A DNA stretch of 64,000 bases from assembly GCF_028714215.1 (NCBI RefSeq), contig NZ_JAQTMS010000016.1:1-64000 (forward strand), read 5' to 3'. The position numbers and the translations under genes were made by a program. Positions 55,618 through 64,000 of the stretch are shown piece by piece. Under the pieces are notes generated by a model. The model saw only the letters and a program-made list of their open reading frames with translations, did not search any database and had not been told where the DNA came from. How positions within the stretch are numbered: the first letter of the stretch is position 1; each line of letters begins with the position of its first letter. The stretch is from Rhodoferax sp. Lineage in GTDB: Bacteria; Pseudomonadota; Gammaproteobacteria; Burkholderiales; Burkholderiaceae_C.

Positions 55618-56747
55618 CCCCGCGGGCGCATCGCCAGACGCATTTGCTGGATGCTTTTGCCCAATTCCGGCGCGTGCAGAAACTCGATCAGCCGCGCCAG
55701 TTCGGGCAAGACCAGATAGCTGCGCAGGTAGAACAACTCGGCGCTCGAATCGGCGGCCGGATCGAAAGCGCAGAGATCGCTCAGACTGCCAAGCGCCAGT
55801 CTTTCACCCAGGCGGGCGCACAGATAGCACAAGGCCAGACGGCTGCGGCGCTGGGGCGCCGTCAGGGCGGGTGGCGTCAGCAGGACGCGGTCGATTTCCC
55901 TGACCTGCTCGATCAGGCTCCCCGGCAAGCCCCATTCCTGCATCAGCAGGCTGCCGATTTCGCCGGCAGCCAGCCCCAATTGGGCTTGCTCCGCGCGGGC
56001 TCTTTCGAGCAGGCCATTTTCTGCAATCCAGACACTGCGCTCGGCCGGCATCAGGGAAGCCGTCGCCAGTTGACCGAGGAACGACAGCACCACCTGCGTC
56101 ACCAGGGAACCCTGCTCCGGCCAGTCGAGGCGCTGGGCCAGCTTCAAACACAGTTCGCCGGCCAATGCACTAGCACTCAGGACCGTGTCGAAAACCTTTT
56201 TGTGCTCGGGGCTGCTGGCCTGGAACGATTGATCCAGCAGGTACTGCAGGCTGATGCTGCGCACCGCGTTCAGGCCCAGGAAGGTGACCGCCTGCCCGAT
56301 GCTGAGCACCGGCCGGCGCAAGCCGTAGAACGGAGAATTGACGCGCGCCAGGACCTTGGCCGCGATCAGTGCCTCGCCCAGGATCAGGTCGTTGATTTCG
56401 ACCGAGGTGGCGCTGTCCAGCAGTTCCGGGGATAGCAGTTTGTGCAGGGACAACGGCGGCCGGGGAATGTTGCGGAGTTCGGCTTGCAGTGCCCACCGGC
56501 GTTCCTCCGCCAGTTCGTCCCGGTCGATGAAGCGCCATCCCGCCAGCTCGGTCGGTATCTCGGCCGGCAGCGCTGGCGCGGCAGCAACCGGGGTTGCGGC
56601 AGGCGCTGGCGCTTGCGCTCTGGTGTGCAGGTCGGCCGGCGGCGCTGCCAGTGATTTCGCTGGGCCGGCGCCGGCGCTGGGTTTCTTCAGCAAGTAGCGG
56701 ATGGCAATGGCAGCAACGGCCAGCAGGACGATCAGAAGGAAAGTCAC
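55614..56747 (-). CDS. HDOD-domain protein with N-terminal membrane anchor
   Basis: 377 residues. One N-terminal helix (FLLIVLLAVAAIAIRYLL) is followed by an Ala/Pro-rich linker and an HDOD domain (about 90-300; SPFYGLRRPVLSIGQAVTFLGLNAVRSISLQYLL). HDOD proteins are catalytically inactive HD relatives used as scaffolds in signalling. The first codon overlaps the stop of the upstream acyl-CoA synthetase by four bases (ATGA), so the two are coupled. A regulatory role is likely, target unknown. Confidence 0.85.
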   Translation of the reverse strand: MTFLLIVLLAVAAIAIRYLLKKPSAGAGPAKSLAAPPADLHTRAQAPAPAATPVAAAPALPAEIPTELAGWRFIDRDELAEERRWALQAELRNIPRPPLSLHKLLSPELLDSATSVEINDLILGEALIAAKVLARVNSPFYGLRRPVLSIGQAVTFLGLNAVRSISLQYLLDQSFQASSPEHKKVFDTVLSASALAGELCLKLAQRLDWPEQGSLVTQVVLSFLGQLATASLMPAERSVWIAENGLLERARAEQAQLGLAAGEIGSLLMQEWGLPGSLIEQVREIDRVLLTPPALTAPQRRSRLALCYLCARLGERLALGSLSDLCAFDPAADSSAELFYLRSYLVLPELARLIEFLHAPELGKSIQQMRLAMRPRG

Positions 56748-58324
56748 TTGGCCGCTGTCCCGCCGTCTGTGCCCAGGTCGCCGGACAAGACCGCCTCATC
56801 GCGCAGGCGTTGCCGCAACTCGGTCTTGAGCACCTTGCCGTAGTTGTTCTTGGGCAACTCGTCCAGCAGCACATAGCGTTTGGGACGCTTGAAGCGCGCA
56901 ATCTGCGCCAGACAGTGCAGGTCCAGCTCGCCAGTCGCCAGGGTGGCGTTGCGTTGCGCGACCACAAAGGCCACCACCACTTCGCCCCACTCCGGGTCAG
57001 GGGAGCCGACCACCGCCACCTCGGCCACGCCGGGGGCGCTCAGCAGCGCTTCCTCCACTTCGCGCGGATAGATATTGGAGCCGCCACTGATGATCAGATC
57101 CTTGCTGCGGTCCTTCAGGGTCAGGAATCCATCGGCGTCCAGGCAGCCCACATCGCCGGTGTAAAGCCAGCCGTCCCGCAGCGCCGCGGCGCTGGCCTGC
57201 GGGTTATCCCAGTAGCCGGCCATGACGCTGTCGCCCTGCACCAGCACTTCGCCCACTTCACCCACAGGCAGATCAAGGTCCCGTTCGTCGCTGACGCGGA
57301 CCCGCACCGGCGTCTGGGCCAGGCCCACCGACGCCATGCGCTCCAGGTACCTGGGGTGCGTGCTGTCGGCCAGATGCCGGCGCGACAAGGCGGTTGCCAC
57401 CATGGGAGTTTCGCCCTGGCCGTAGATTTGCACAAAGCGCGGCCCCATGACCCGCAGCGCGCGTTGCATGTCGGCCAGGTACATCGGTGCGCCGCCATAG
57501 ACGATGGTCTTGAAACTGGCGGCGCAATCCTGCGCGGTGAGGTCGCTGGCCTCGGCGTGATCGACCAGGCGCTTGACGATGGTGGGCGCCGCAAAAGTGG
57601 AGAGCGGCCCGAGGGCGCGGCCCAGCTCGAACAGCTCGGCCGGGTCGACCGCGCCGGAGGCCGGCACCACATGCCGGGCACCGGCCATCAAATGCGGTAG
57701 GGCGTACAGACCGGCGCCGTGCGACATCGGGGCGCCATACACCATGGCGTCCTCTGGCTGTACGGCGTCGACGTCGACAAAATAAGTCAAACCCATGGTC
57801 ATGAGGTTGCGCTGGGTCAGCATCACGCCCTTCGGTCGTCCGGTGGTGCCGCTGGTGTAAAACAGCCAGGCCAGGTCCTGCGGCGCGCGTGCCGTGATCG
57901 GCACTGCCCAGGCGTCGCTCAGCGGCGACAGTAAGTCGTCGGCTGCCGCGCTTTCGATGTCAATTTGCCGCGCCAGACCGGCCAGGGGCTGGGGCGCCAC
58001 ATCAGCCGTCACAAAACCCCAGCGCGCGCCGGCGTTCTGGATAATCCATTCCACTTCCCGGCGATGCAGCTTGGCATTCACCGGCACCACCACCAAACCG
58101 GCCCACCAGGCGGCCCACAGGATTTCCAGATAACGCGGGTGGTTGCGCATGAACAGCAGCACCCGCTCGCCCGGCTGCAAGCCGGCTTCCTGCAGGTGCT
58201 GCGCCAGAGCGGCACTGCGCGCCGCCCATTGACCGGCCGTGGCGTGCAGCGCCGTTCCGTGGTAGATCGCTTCCCGCTCAGGCTGCTGGCGTGCCTGGCG
58301 CAGCAACAAATGGGCAAGGCTCAT
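56744..58324 (-). CDS. AMP-dependent acyl-CoA synthetase
   Basis: 526 residues from ATG 58324 (MSLAHLLLRQARQQPERE); an in-frame start 12 codons earlier would overlap the preceding gene. The adenylate-forming motifs are all present: LFYTSGTTGRPKGVMLTQRN, YGQGETPMVA, YTGDVGCLDADGFLTLKDRS, SGGSNIYPREVEEALL and the catalytic lysine in PKNNYGKVLK. The overall pattern fits a medium/long-chain fatty acid or aryl acid ligase; the substrate cannot be fixed. It lies between a small membrane protein and the HDOD gene on the same strand. Confidence 0.9.
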   Translation of the reverse strand: MSLAHLLLRQARQQPEREAIYHGTALHATAGQWAARSAALAQHLQEAGLQPGERVLLFMRNHPRYLEILWAAWWAGLVVVPVNAKLHRREVEWIIQNAGARWGFVTADVAPQPLAGLARQIDIESAAADDLLSPLSDAWAVPITARAPQDLAWLFYTSGTTGRPKGVMLTQRNLMTMGLTYFVDVDAVQPEDAMVYGAPMSHGAGLYALPHLMAGARHVVPASGAVDPAELFELGRALGPLSTFAAPTIVKRLVDHAEASDLTAQDCAASFKTIVYGGAPMYLADMQRALRVMGPRFVQIYGQGETPMVATALSRRHLADSTHPRYLERMASVGLAQTPVRVRVSDERDLDLPVGEVGEVLVQGDSVMAGYWDNPQASAAALRDGWLYTGDVGCLDADGFLTLKDRSKDLIISGGSNIYPREVEEALLSAPGVAEVAVVGSPDPEWGEVVVAFVVAQRNATLATGELDLHCLAQIARFKRPKRYVLLDELPKNNYGKVLKTELRQRLRDEAVLSGDLGTDGGTAAK

Positions 58325-58350
58325 GGCGTGACTCCGTCCTCCCTGACACC

Positions 58351-58752
58351 CTACAGCCACAGGCCGCTGTGGGGCATCTGAATGGTTTGCGAGGGACTGC
58401 CGTCACCGACAAACAGGCCGATCAGGAAGCTCAGCAGCGAAATGAAAATACTGGCAAAAAAAGCGGTCCAGAAGCTTGTTACCTGGAAGCCTCTGACCAG
58501 GGAGGAGACCAGCAAGATCATCAAGGCATTGATCACCAGCAGGAACAGGCCGAAGGTCAGAACGGTCAAGGGCAGGGTCAGGAGAATCAGTAGCGGCTTG
58601 ACGATGGCATTGGCAAAACCCAGCAGCAGCGCCGAGACGACCAGCGACGAGGTGTCGGCGAAGCGGATGCCCTGAAACAGGTGGCTGGCGAGCCACAGGG
58701 AGACGGCGGTGATGCCCCAATGCAGAAAGAAGGAAGGCAGGTTGTCCAGCAT
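58351..58752 (-). CDS. Small four-helix membrane protein (PF04020-like, 'phage holin family')
   Basis: 133 residues with four hydrophobic segments, and the family features WGITAVSLWLAS, GFANAIVKPLLILLTLPLTVLTFGLF and INALMILLVSSLV. The holin label is historical; this family is chromosomal, widespread and of unknown role. Likely co-transcribed with the acyl-CoA synthetase (26-bp gap). Confidence 0.85.
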   Translation of the reverse strand: MLDNLPSFFLHWGITAVSLWLASHLFQGIRFADTSSLVVSALLLGFANAIVKPLLILLTLPLTVLTFGLFLLVINALMILLVSSLVRGFQVTSFWTAFFASIFISLLSFLIGLFVGDGSPSQTIQMPHSGLWL

Positions 58753-58824
58753 GTCAGAGGGTTTCGAGTTTGGTTGACCAGCAAGTGTTTCATCATACTT
58801 GGCAACGGAGCTGCCGCCCGCGTT

Positions 58825-60447
58825 TCATTTGACGGCATTGAGCCGTTTCACACCGGCGACAAAGCGCGCCAGCGTATCCGACAGCACACCACGCCCGATT
58901 GTGATGTCGATCAACTGGAAGCGTCCGCGCGTTGCCACCGCCCGGTCCAGTGCCGCCTTCAGTTCGCTCCGCGTGTTGACGCGCACACCGTCGCCGCCCA
59001 AGCCGGCTGCCATTTCGGCAAAACCCCAATGACCCAGGTCATTGAACGAGGACTCGGGCTGGAAGGTGCGCAGCATCTCCCAACTGGCGTTGTTGAACAG
59101 CAGCACGATCGGGTCCCAGCCGTAACGTTGGCAATTGCCCAACTCCCAGCCGGTCATCTGAAAAGCGCCGTCGCCGACCAGAATCAGCGGCCGCTGGCCG
59201 GTGGCGGCCTGCAGGCCCAGCCCGGCCGGCACGCCGAAGCCCATGGTCGCGTAATAGCCCGGCGCCACCAATGCCGTGTGCTCGATCTCCATGGCGGTGA
59301 ACAGGCAGTCGCCCATGTCGGAGGCGATGGGCATCTTGCCGTGGGCCGCCATCAAGTCGTTGACCGCGGTGGCGATGTCGGTTGGCGCAATCGCCAGGGC
59401 GTCGGCCCGCAGAGCGTGCGGAAAGGACTGGCGTTTGATCGAAAAAGACTTTTCCTCGGGGGAGAGCCTCTCCAGCATGCGCTCGACCAGCGCCGGCAGC
59501 GGCAACTGGGCATAGGTGTGGTAACCGATGGTGACCTGGCCATCGAGCGCCTGTATCGTCTTGCGCATGTCGATCTTGGTTTCCGATACCGCGAAATTGG
59601 TGTCGCAAATGATCTCGCCGAGCAGGAACAAGCCGTCCGACCCTTCCACCAGTTGCGTTACCTCGGGGAAGCCGGCGACGCCCATGTAGGTGCCGACCAG
59701 CGGAGCGTTCTGGTCGGACAGCAGACCGCGCCCCATGAAACTGGTGACCACCGGCATGCCGAAGCGGCGCGACAACTGGGCCACTTTGGCTTCCAGGCCA
59801 TAGCGGCGAACTTCAACGCCGGCCATCAGGACCGGCGCCTTGGCCTGGGACAGGCGCTCCAGAATCTCGTCGACACAGGCATTGAGCGCGTCCTGGTCCG
59901 GCGCCGGCGCCACTTCCGGCAGCACCGGCGCACAGGGCAGGGCCACCATGTCGCGCGGGATTTCGATGTAGACCGGCTCGGAGCGGCGCAAGCAGTTGGC
60001 CAGCACGCGGGCAATATCGGCCGGTGCGCGCTCGGCGTCATCCAGGCGCACCTGGTCGCAGGTGATTTCCTTGAAGATCTGGAATTGCGAATCGAGTGTC
60101 TTGGCCTGATGGTGCAGCAGCAATCCGGAGCGCGACTCGCCTTTGCCGGGGCCGCCGGACAACACCACCAGCGGCGACTTCTCGGCAAAAGCGGCGGCCA
60201 CCGAATTGATCATGTTCAGCGCGCCGGCGCCATAGGTGACGGCGGCCACCCCCAGGCTGCAGTTGATGCGGGCCGAGGCATCGGCGGCAAAGCCCACCGC
60301 CGGCTCATGCGACAGCGTGTAGAGCGGCAGGATTTTGGATTCTTCGATGATGCGAAAGTAGGGCAGGGCGAAGTCGCCGGGGATGCCAAAGATCTGGCGT
60401 GCGCCGTGCGCCTTGAGGGCCAGCAGCAGGGATTCGGTGAGGTTCAT
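58825..60447 (-). CDS. ipdC: Indolepyruvate/phenylpyruvate decarboxylase (ThDP-dependent)
   Basis: 540 residues, closely matching the Azospirillum IpdC/PPDC type over its whole length: FGIPGDFALPYF, LSHEPAVGFAADA (catalytic Glu for ThDP), AAVTYGAGALNMINS, VEVRRYGLEAKVA, TNFAVSETKIDMRKTI, SDMGDCLFTAM and the ThDP motif GDGAFQMTGWELGN...NNASWEMLRTFQPE. It decarboxylates indole-3-pyruvate or phenylpyruvate to the aldehyde, a step of auxin (IAA) synthesis or Ehrlich-type degradation. In Azospirillum phenylpyruvate is a good substrate, so the physiological role is open. No paired aldehyde dehydrogenase is adjacent. Confidence 0.92.
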   Translation of the reverse strand: MNLTESLLLALKAHGARQIFGIPGDFALPYFRIIEESKILPLYTLSHEPAVGFAADASARINCSLGVAAVTYGAGALNMINSVAAAFAEKSPLVVLSGGPGKGESRSGLLLHHQAKTLDSQFQIFKEITCDQVRLDDAERAPADIARVLANCLRRSEPVYIEIPRDMVALPCAPVLPEVAPAPDQDALNACVDEILERLSQAKAPVLMAGVEVRRYGLEAKVAQLSRRFGMPVVTSFMGRGLLSDQNAPLVGTYMGVAGFPEVTQLVEGSDGLFLLGEIICDTNFAVSETKIDMRKTIQALDGQVTIGYHTYAQLPLPALVERMLERLSPEEKSFSIKRQSFPHALRADALAIAPTDIATAVNDLMAAHGKMPIASDMGDCLFTAMEIEHTALVAPGYYATMGFGVPAGLGLQAATGQRPLILVGDGAFQMTGWELGNCQRYGWDPIVLLFNNASWEMLRTFQPESSFNDLGHWGFAEMAAGLGGDGVRVNTRSELKAALDRAVATRGRFQLIDITIGRGVLSDTLARFVAGVKRLNAVK

Positions 60448-60622
60448 GGGAGGCGGTTTCCGATTCGGTTGATGGGGAAATTATCAGGCCAAGGCAGCGC
60501 TGGAAAGAGTCGTCAAGGCGCTGTATTTGGCAGCGCCAAGCAGGTTTCATGCAAGGGCTTTGTTTGCGGCGACAATCCAGTTCCAATTTTTCTTATTCAC
60601 GGGTTTTTCCCCAGCATTTTTC

Positions 60623-61087
60623 ATGTCCAGTACCAGTACTTACGAAGTCCGGCCGGCAACGCCGCGCGATGCCAGAACGATTGCCGAAATTCATGCCAAA
60701 GCCAGCCAGGCCTACTGGCGCGAAGCCATCGAGTACTGCGAACCTCAGGTGGTGGTGGCGCTCGATGCCGGCGAAGTGGTCGGCTTTGTCGGCTTCGATC
60801 GCTCGCGCGACAAGGGCACGCCGCCGACCACCGGAGAAATCTGGGCGATCCATGTCGCACCAAGCCACTTGGGCAAGGGCGTCGGCCTGGCGTTGTGGGA
60901 CGCTGCCCGCGAGGGTCTGCTGGAGGAGGGCTGCAACACCGTGACAGCGTGGCTGCCGCTGAGCAACGAGCGAGCCCTGCGCTTTCTTGAGCTGGCCGGT
61001 TTCAAACGCGAAATGTCCAGCATCAAGACGGTGCCCATGGGCGGCGTCAAGATCGAGGAAATCCGGCTCAAACGAGCTCTGAACTAG
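60623..61087 (+). CDS. GNAT-family N-acetyltransferase
   Basis: 154 residues from ATG 60623 (MSSTSTYEVRPATPRDART); the upstream in-frame extension is not family-like. GNAT elements are visible: VRPATPRDARTIAEIH, IWAIHVAPSHLGKGVGLALWDAAREG (the V-x-P-x-x-x-G-K-G-x-G-x-x-L acetyl-CoA loop) and LPLSNERALRFLELAGFKRE. It converges with the KASIII gene. The substrate is unknown. Confidence 0.88.
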   Translation: MSSTSTYEVRPATPRDARTIAEIHAKASQAYWREAIEYCEPQVVVALDAGEVVGFVGFDRSRDKGTPPTTGEIWAIHVAPSHLGKGVGLALWDAAREGLLEEGCNTVTAWLPLSNERALRFLELAGFKREMSSIKTVPMGGVKIEEIRLKRALN

Positions 61088-62202
61088 GTCCGGCGCAGCA
61101 CCACACTGCCAATCGAGTAGCCGGCGCCGAAGGAGCAGATCATGCCCACTTCGCCGGCCTTGAAGTCATCGTGGTGGCGGTGAAAAGCAATGATGGAACC
61201 GGCCGACGCGGTATTGGCAAATTCGTTCAGAATGACCGGTGCCTCTTCCGGCGTGGCATCGCGTCCCAGCAGCTTGCGGCTGATCAACTGGTTCATGGCC
61301 AGATTGGCCTGGTGCAGCCAGAAGCGGCGCACATCCTGGGGCGTGAAGCCCAGGTCCGCCAGGTGCTTGCTCATGTGCTCGGCCGCCATCGGGCAGACTT
61401 CCTTGAAGACTTTGCGACCTTCCTGGTAGAACAACTGGTCGCGGTCCTCCGGGTCGCGGTCTTCGGCGCGCGACATGAAACCGGCGTTGTTGCGTATATT
61501 GCTGGAGAAAGTGGTCAGCAGGCGGGTGCCCAGCACCTCGAAGGCGCCGGCCGGCGCGTTTTCCAGGCGCTCCACCAGCACTGCGGTGCAGACGTCGCCG
61601 AAGATGAAATGGCAATCCCGGTCTTTCCAGGCCAGATGAGGCGAGGTGATTTCCGGGTCGACCACCAGGATGGCGCGCGCGGAACCGGGCTTGACTGCGT
61701 TGACCGCCATTTCAATGCCGAAAGTGGCCGATGAACAAGCCACATTCATGTCGAAGCCGAAGCCCTTGATGCCCAGGGCGGTCTGGATTTCAACCGCCAT
61801 GGCCGGGTAGGCGCGCTGCATGTTGGCGGCGGCGCAAAAGACGCCGTCGATGTCTTGCGGCTGCTTGCCGGCGCGTGCCAGCGCATCGCGCGCCGCCGCC
61901 ACGCCGATCTCGGCCATCAGCGAAATTTCGTTGTCCGGTCGAGCTTTCAGGCGCGGGCGCATGCGCTGCGGATCGAGGATGCCCGATTTCTCCATCACGT
62001 AACGCCGCTTGATGCCGGAGGCCTTCTCGATGAATTCGACGCTGGAGAGCGGGATGGCTTGGTGCGTACCGGCCGCGATGGCGGCGGCGTGGGTACTGTT
62101 TTCCTGCTCGGCAAAGCGGTTGAAGGCGGCTACCAGTTCTTCATTGGTAATGACCTCGGGTGGAATATAGATTCCGGTACTGCTGATGGCGACACGATGC
62201 AT
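61084..62202 (-). CDS. 3-oxoacyl-ACP synthase III-family enzyme (beta-ketodecanoyl-ACP synthase-like)
   Basis: 372 residues, longer than FabH (about 317). The catalytic triad is Cys156 (NVACSSATFG), His297 (WLHQANLAMN) and Asn330 (FANTASAGS). The N-terminal ISSTGIYIPPEVITNEELV, FIEKASGIKRRYVMEKSGI and CHFIFGDVCTAVLVE agree with the Pseudomonas PA3286 type, which condenses octanoyl-CoA from beta-oxidation with malonyl-ACP, shunting fatty acids back into synthesis. With two acyl-CoA synthetases nearby this fits scavenging of exogenous fatty acids. Confidence 0.9.
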   Translation of the reverse strand: MHRVAISSTGIYIPPEVITNEELVAAFNRFAEQENSTHAAAIAAGTHQAIPLSSVEFIEKASGIKRRYVMEKSGILDPQRMRPRLKARPDNEISLMAEIGVAAARDALARAGKQPQDIDGVFCAAANMQRAYPAMAVEIQTALGIKGFGFDMNVACSSATFGIEMAVNAVKPGSARAILVVDPEITSPHLAWKDRDCHFIFGDVCTAVLVERLENAPAGAFEVLGTRLLTTFSSNIRNNAGFMSRAEDRDPEDRDQLFYQEGRKVFKEVCPMAAEHMSKHLADLGFTPQDVRRFWLHQANLAMNQLISRKLLGRDATPEEAPVILNEFANTASAGSIIAFHRHHDDFKAGEVGMICSFGAGYSIGSVVLRRT

Positions 62203-62264
62203 TGCGATGGTCCTGAAAAAAATTTATTGGCGGAAGTGTCCACGAGGCTGTGATTATCGGCTGA

Positions 62265-62535
62265 CTAGGGCCTGTTCACCCTATTTTTACGAGTGCGAAC
62301 GCGATGAAAAATGCGCCAATCAAGGCGCGTGACAACGGCAAGGCCGAGGCCTTGCCTAGGAGCGCAACGCCGAGTGGCACTTTTTTCATCCCGTTCCCTG
62401 CGGGTTGTGGCCAAAAAAACCATGCGCGGCATTGCAAAGCCTTGCCGGGGGCCAACCCCGGCGGCGTTTTGCGCTTTGCGCATGGCTTTTTTGACTCACA
62501 ACGCATCTCGCAAAAATAGGGTGAACAGGCCCTAG
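62265..62535. mobile_element. 263-bp MITE-like element with TIRs and CTAG target duplication
   Basis: The element 62269-62531 is bounded by near-perfect terminal inverted repeats of about 25 bp (GGCCTGTTCACCCTATTTTT then R-CGAG inward) with one mismatch. CTAG is duplicated at 62265-62268 and 62532-62535. It encodes no transposase; short frames inside have no family match. Non-autonomous elements like this are moved by a related full IS elsewhere. The right CTAG supplies the stop codon of the neighbouring gene. It fills most of the 329-bp gap between the KASIII and acyl-CoA synthetase genes. Confidence 0.85.
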
Positions 62536-64000
62536 TCCGCCAGCCAGATCACCGGCTTGCCGGCGTTGCTCCAGCTCTGGTATTGCCCGGCGAAAGCTTC
62601 TTCAATCCGGTTGCGTTTGACCTTGAGGGTGGGCGTCACAAAGCCGTTTTCCGGCGTCCAGGGCGTCGTGACGACCACCAGACAGCCCAGTCTTTCGTGC
62701 GGCTCCAGCCGCGCGTTGACCGCCTTCAGATGCAATTCGAGCGACTCGGTGAGCGCTTGTTTGGCGTCACCAGTGGCGCATCTGGTCACCGCGTCCTGCG
62801 ACAGCATGACCAGTGCCAGCGGTTGTGCCAGGGCTGCGCCGGTCACGACGCAGGCTTCGATGTCGGGGTGCATGACCAGCAGGTCCTCGATCGGTGCCGG
62901 TGCCACGTATTTGCCCTTGCCGGTCTTGAAGATGTCCTTGACACGGCCGGTGATGCTCAGGTAGCCATCGGCCGCAATGTCGCCCTTGTCACCGGTGCGC
63001 AGCCAGCCGTCGGCGGTGATGGCGGCGGCGGTCTGCTCGGGCTCCCTGTAATAGGCTTTCATCAGCGCCGCGCTGCGCATTTCGATTTCACCGCTGTTGG
63101 GGTCTATGCGCTGTTCAACGCCGTCGTAGGGCAGGCCCACGGTGCCGGTCCGGGACGAGCCTGGCATGGTGGAATGCGAGATCGCGCAGTTCTCGGTCAT
63201 GCCGTAGACCTCGATCAGATCAAGGCCCAGATCGCGGTACCAATGCAACACGTCGGCCGGCATGGGCGCCGCGCCGCCGGCCGCGATACGGCATTGATCG
63301 AGTCCCAGACCCTTGAGAATCTTGCGCCGGACCAGCCAGCCGATGAGCGGCAGAGCCAGCAGTCTTTTGAGTTTCGCGGCCGGCATTTTGGCGTGCACGC
63401 CTTGCTGAAACTTGACCCACAATCGTGGCACCGAGAAAAAGATGGTGGGACGCGCGCGCTGCAGGTCCTGCACAAAAGTGTCCAGCGCCTCGGCAAAAAA
63501 AATGTGCCCGCCATAGCGCAGCGAACCCTGTTCTATCAGCATGCGCTCGGCCACGTGGGCCAACGGCAGGTAGGAAAGATAGCGGTCGTCGCTGCTCATG
63601 CGCACGCGCCGCGTGGCGCTGGAGACACCCCAGGCAATGGTGTTGAAGGTGTGCACCGCACCCTTGGGCTTGCCGGTGGTGCCGGAGGTGTAGATGATGG
63701 TGCAAACGGATTCGCCATCGGGTGTTGGCGACTCCTGCATGGGCAGGCTGCTGGCGATCAGGTCGCTCCAACGCAAGGCCTTGATGGCGGGCGCCAGCGG
63801 CAGGGCAATGACTGGCAAGTCGGCTGCCAGGCCGGTCTGCAGATTGCCAATCTCATCCATCTTGCCGACAAAACAGGCGCGCGCCTCGCAGTGCGCCAGC
63901 ACGTAGGAAAGCGCTTCACCGTTGAAGGTCGGATAAAGGGGAACGGAGACGTGTCCGGCCATCTGTATCGCCAGATCGGCCAGCACCCAGTGGGCGCTGT
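62532..64000 (-). CDS. Long-chain fatty-acid-CoA ligase, 5' part outside window
   Basis: The frame is open to the right edge; residues AHWVLADLAIQMAGHVSVPLYP are typical of the N-terminal third of FadD15-like synthetases, so the start lies beyond 64000. Motifs visible: CTIIYTSGTTGKPKGAVHTF, YLPLAHVAERM, VYGMTENCAISHS, LRTGDKGDIAADGYLSITGR and KDIFKTGKGKYVAPAPIE. It activates long-chain fatty acids with ATP and CoA. Its last codons run into the duplicated CTAG of the MITE, so the present stop codon (TAG) is part of the target site. Confidence 0.92.
   Translation of the reverse strand, partial: SAHWVLADLAIQMAGHVSVPLYPTFNGEALSYVLAHCEARACFVGKMDEIGNLQTGLAADLPVIALPLAPAIKALRWSDLIASSLPMQESPTPDGESVCTIIYTSGTTGKPKGAVHTFNTIAWGVSSATRRVRMSSDDRYLSYLPLAHVAERMLIEQGSLRYGGHIFFAEALDTFVQDLQRARPTIFFSVPRLWVKFQQGVHAKMPAAKLKRLLALPLIGWLVRRKILKGLGLDQCRIAAGGAAPMPADVLHWYRDLGLDLIEVYGMTENCAISHSTMPGSSRTGTVGLPYDGVEQRIDPNSGEIEMRSAALMKAYYREPEQTAAAITADGWLRTGDKGDIAADGYLSITGRVKDIFKTGKGKYVAPAPIEDLLVMHPDIEACVVTGAALAQPLALVMLSQDAVTRCATGDAKQALTESLELHLKAVNARLEPHERLGCLVVVTTPWTPENGFVTPTLKVKRNRIEEAFAGQYQSWSNAGKPVIWLAD

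Noticed and set aside
58351..58752. Phage remnant suggested by the holin-family name
   Set aside because: The protein belongs to a common chromosomal family and no phage genes surround it.
58681..60990. 769-codon frame opposite the indolepyruvate decarboxylase
   Set aside because: Shadow of the GC-rich ipdC coding strand; no family motifs, and the opposite frame is a complete known enzyme.

Overview
The window looks like a chromosome segment of a Comamonadaceae betaproteobacterium (Rhodoferax/Polaromonas-like; inferred from gene content, not proven). Supporting signs are GC-rich housekeeping genes in typical Burkholderiales order (pyrG-kdsA-eno-ftsB, coaBC-dut, parE/parC, queG/tsaE/amiC/mutL), a Bug-family TctC receptor, and the C/G-run intergenic repeats common in that family.

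Region 1 (1 to about 21.44 kb) looks like an integrative genomic island. It carries the 3' part of one RTX protein, a GT4 glycosyltransferase, a GNAT-type acetyltransferase, a 5234-residue RTX protein and a tyrosine integrase. The integrase sits about 100 bp from a displaced 3' fragment of tRNA-Asp(GTC), which is still followed by its terminator, so the right island boundary is near 21.44 kb and the left boundary lies outside the window. The two RTX proteins share a roughly 210-residue C-terminal module with a dockerin-like EF-hand. The giant also has a seven-repeat delta-60 propeller, long arrays of Ca-binding repeats and a possible cohesin-like domain. A secreted, possibly glycosylated, Ca-dependent surface polymer is a plausible reading.

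Region 2 (21.5-31.5 kb) holds a hybrid histidine kinase, a hipBA toxin-antitoxin pair with phased upstream direct repeats, endonuclease-type mutL, a DedA protein, amiC, tsaE and queG.

Region 3 (31.55-36.1 kb) is an unusual metal-transport operon: a promoter with a dyad in its spacer, a 13-codon leader ORF and a strongly structured leader of about 340 nt, then an OprB-like outer-membrane porin, an Nramp-family transporter lacking the DPGN and MPH motifs, a 62-residue one-helix membrane protein, and a soluble protein with MgtE-N and CBS domains but no channel. This looks like a divalent-cation (perhaps Mg2+) uptake system spanning the envelope with its own sensor. It is the best candidate here for an undescribed system.

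Region 4 (36-53.3 kb) is mostly core: an AEC transporter, a TctC receptor, xerD, a gamma-carbonic anhydrase, hslO, ftsB-eno-kdsA-pyrG, coaBC-dut, a SlyD-like PPIase, parE, parC and an RluA-type pseudouridine synthase. Region 5 (53.4-64 kb) is metabolic and accessory: a tryptophanase-type lyase, a lipoprotein, an HDOD protein, two acyl-CoA synthetases, a small membrane protein, an indolepyruvate/phenylpyruvate decarboxylase, a GNAT protein and a KASIII-family synthase. A 263-bp MITE-like element has inserted exactly at the stop codon of the last gene, which runs off the right edge.
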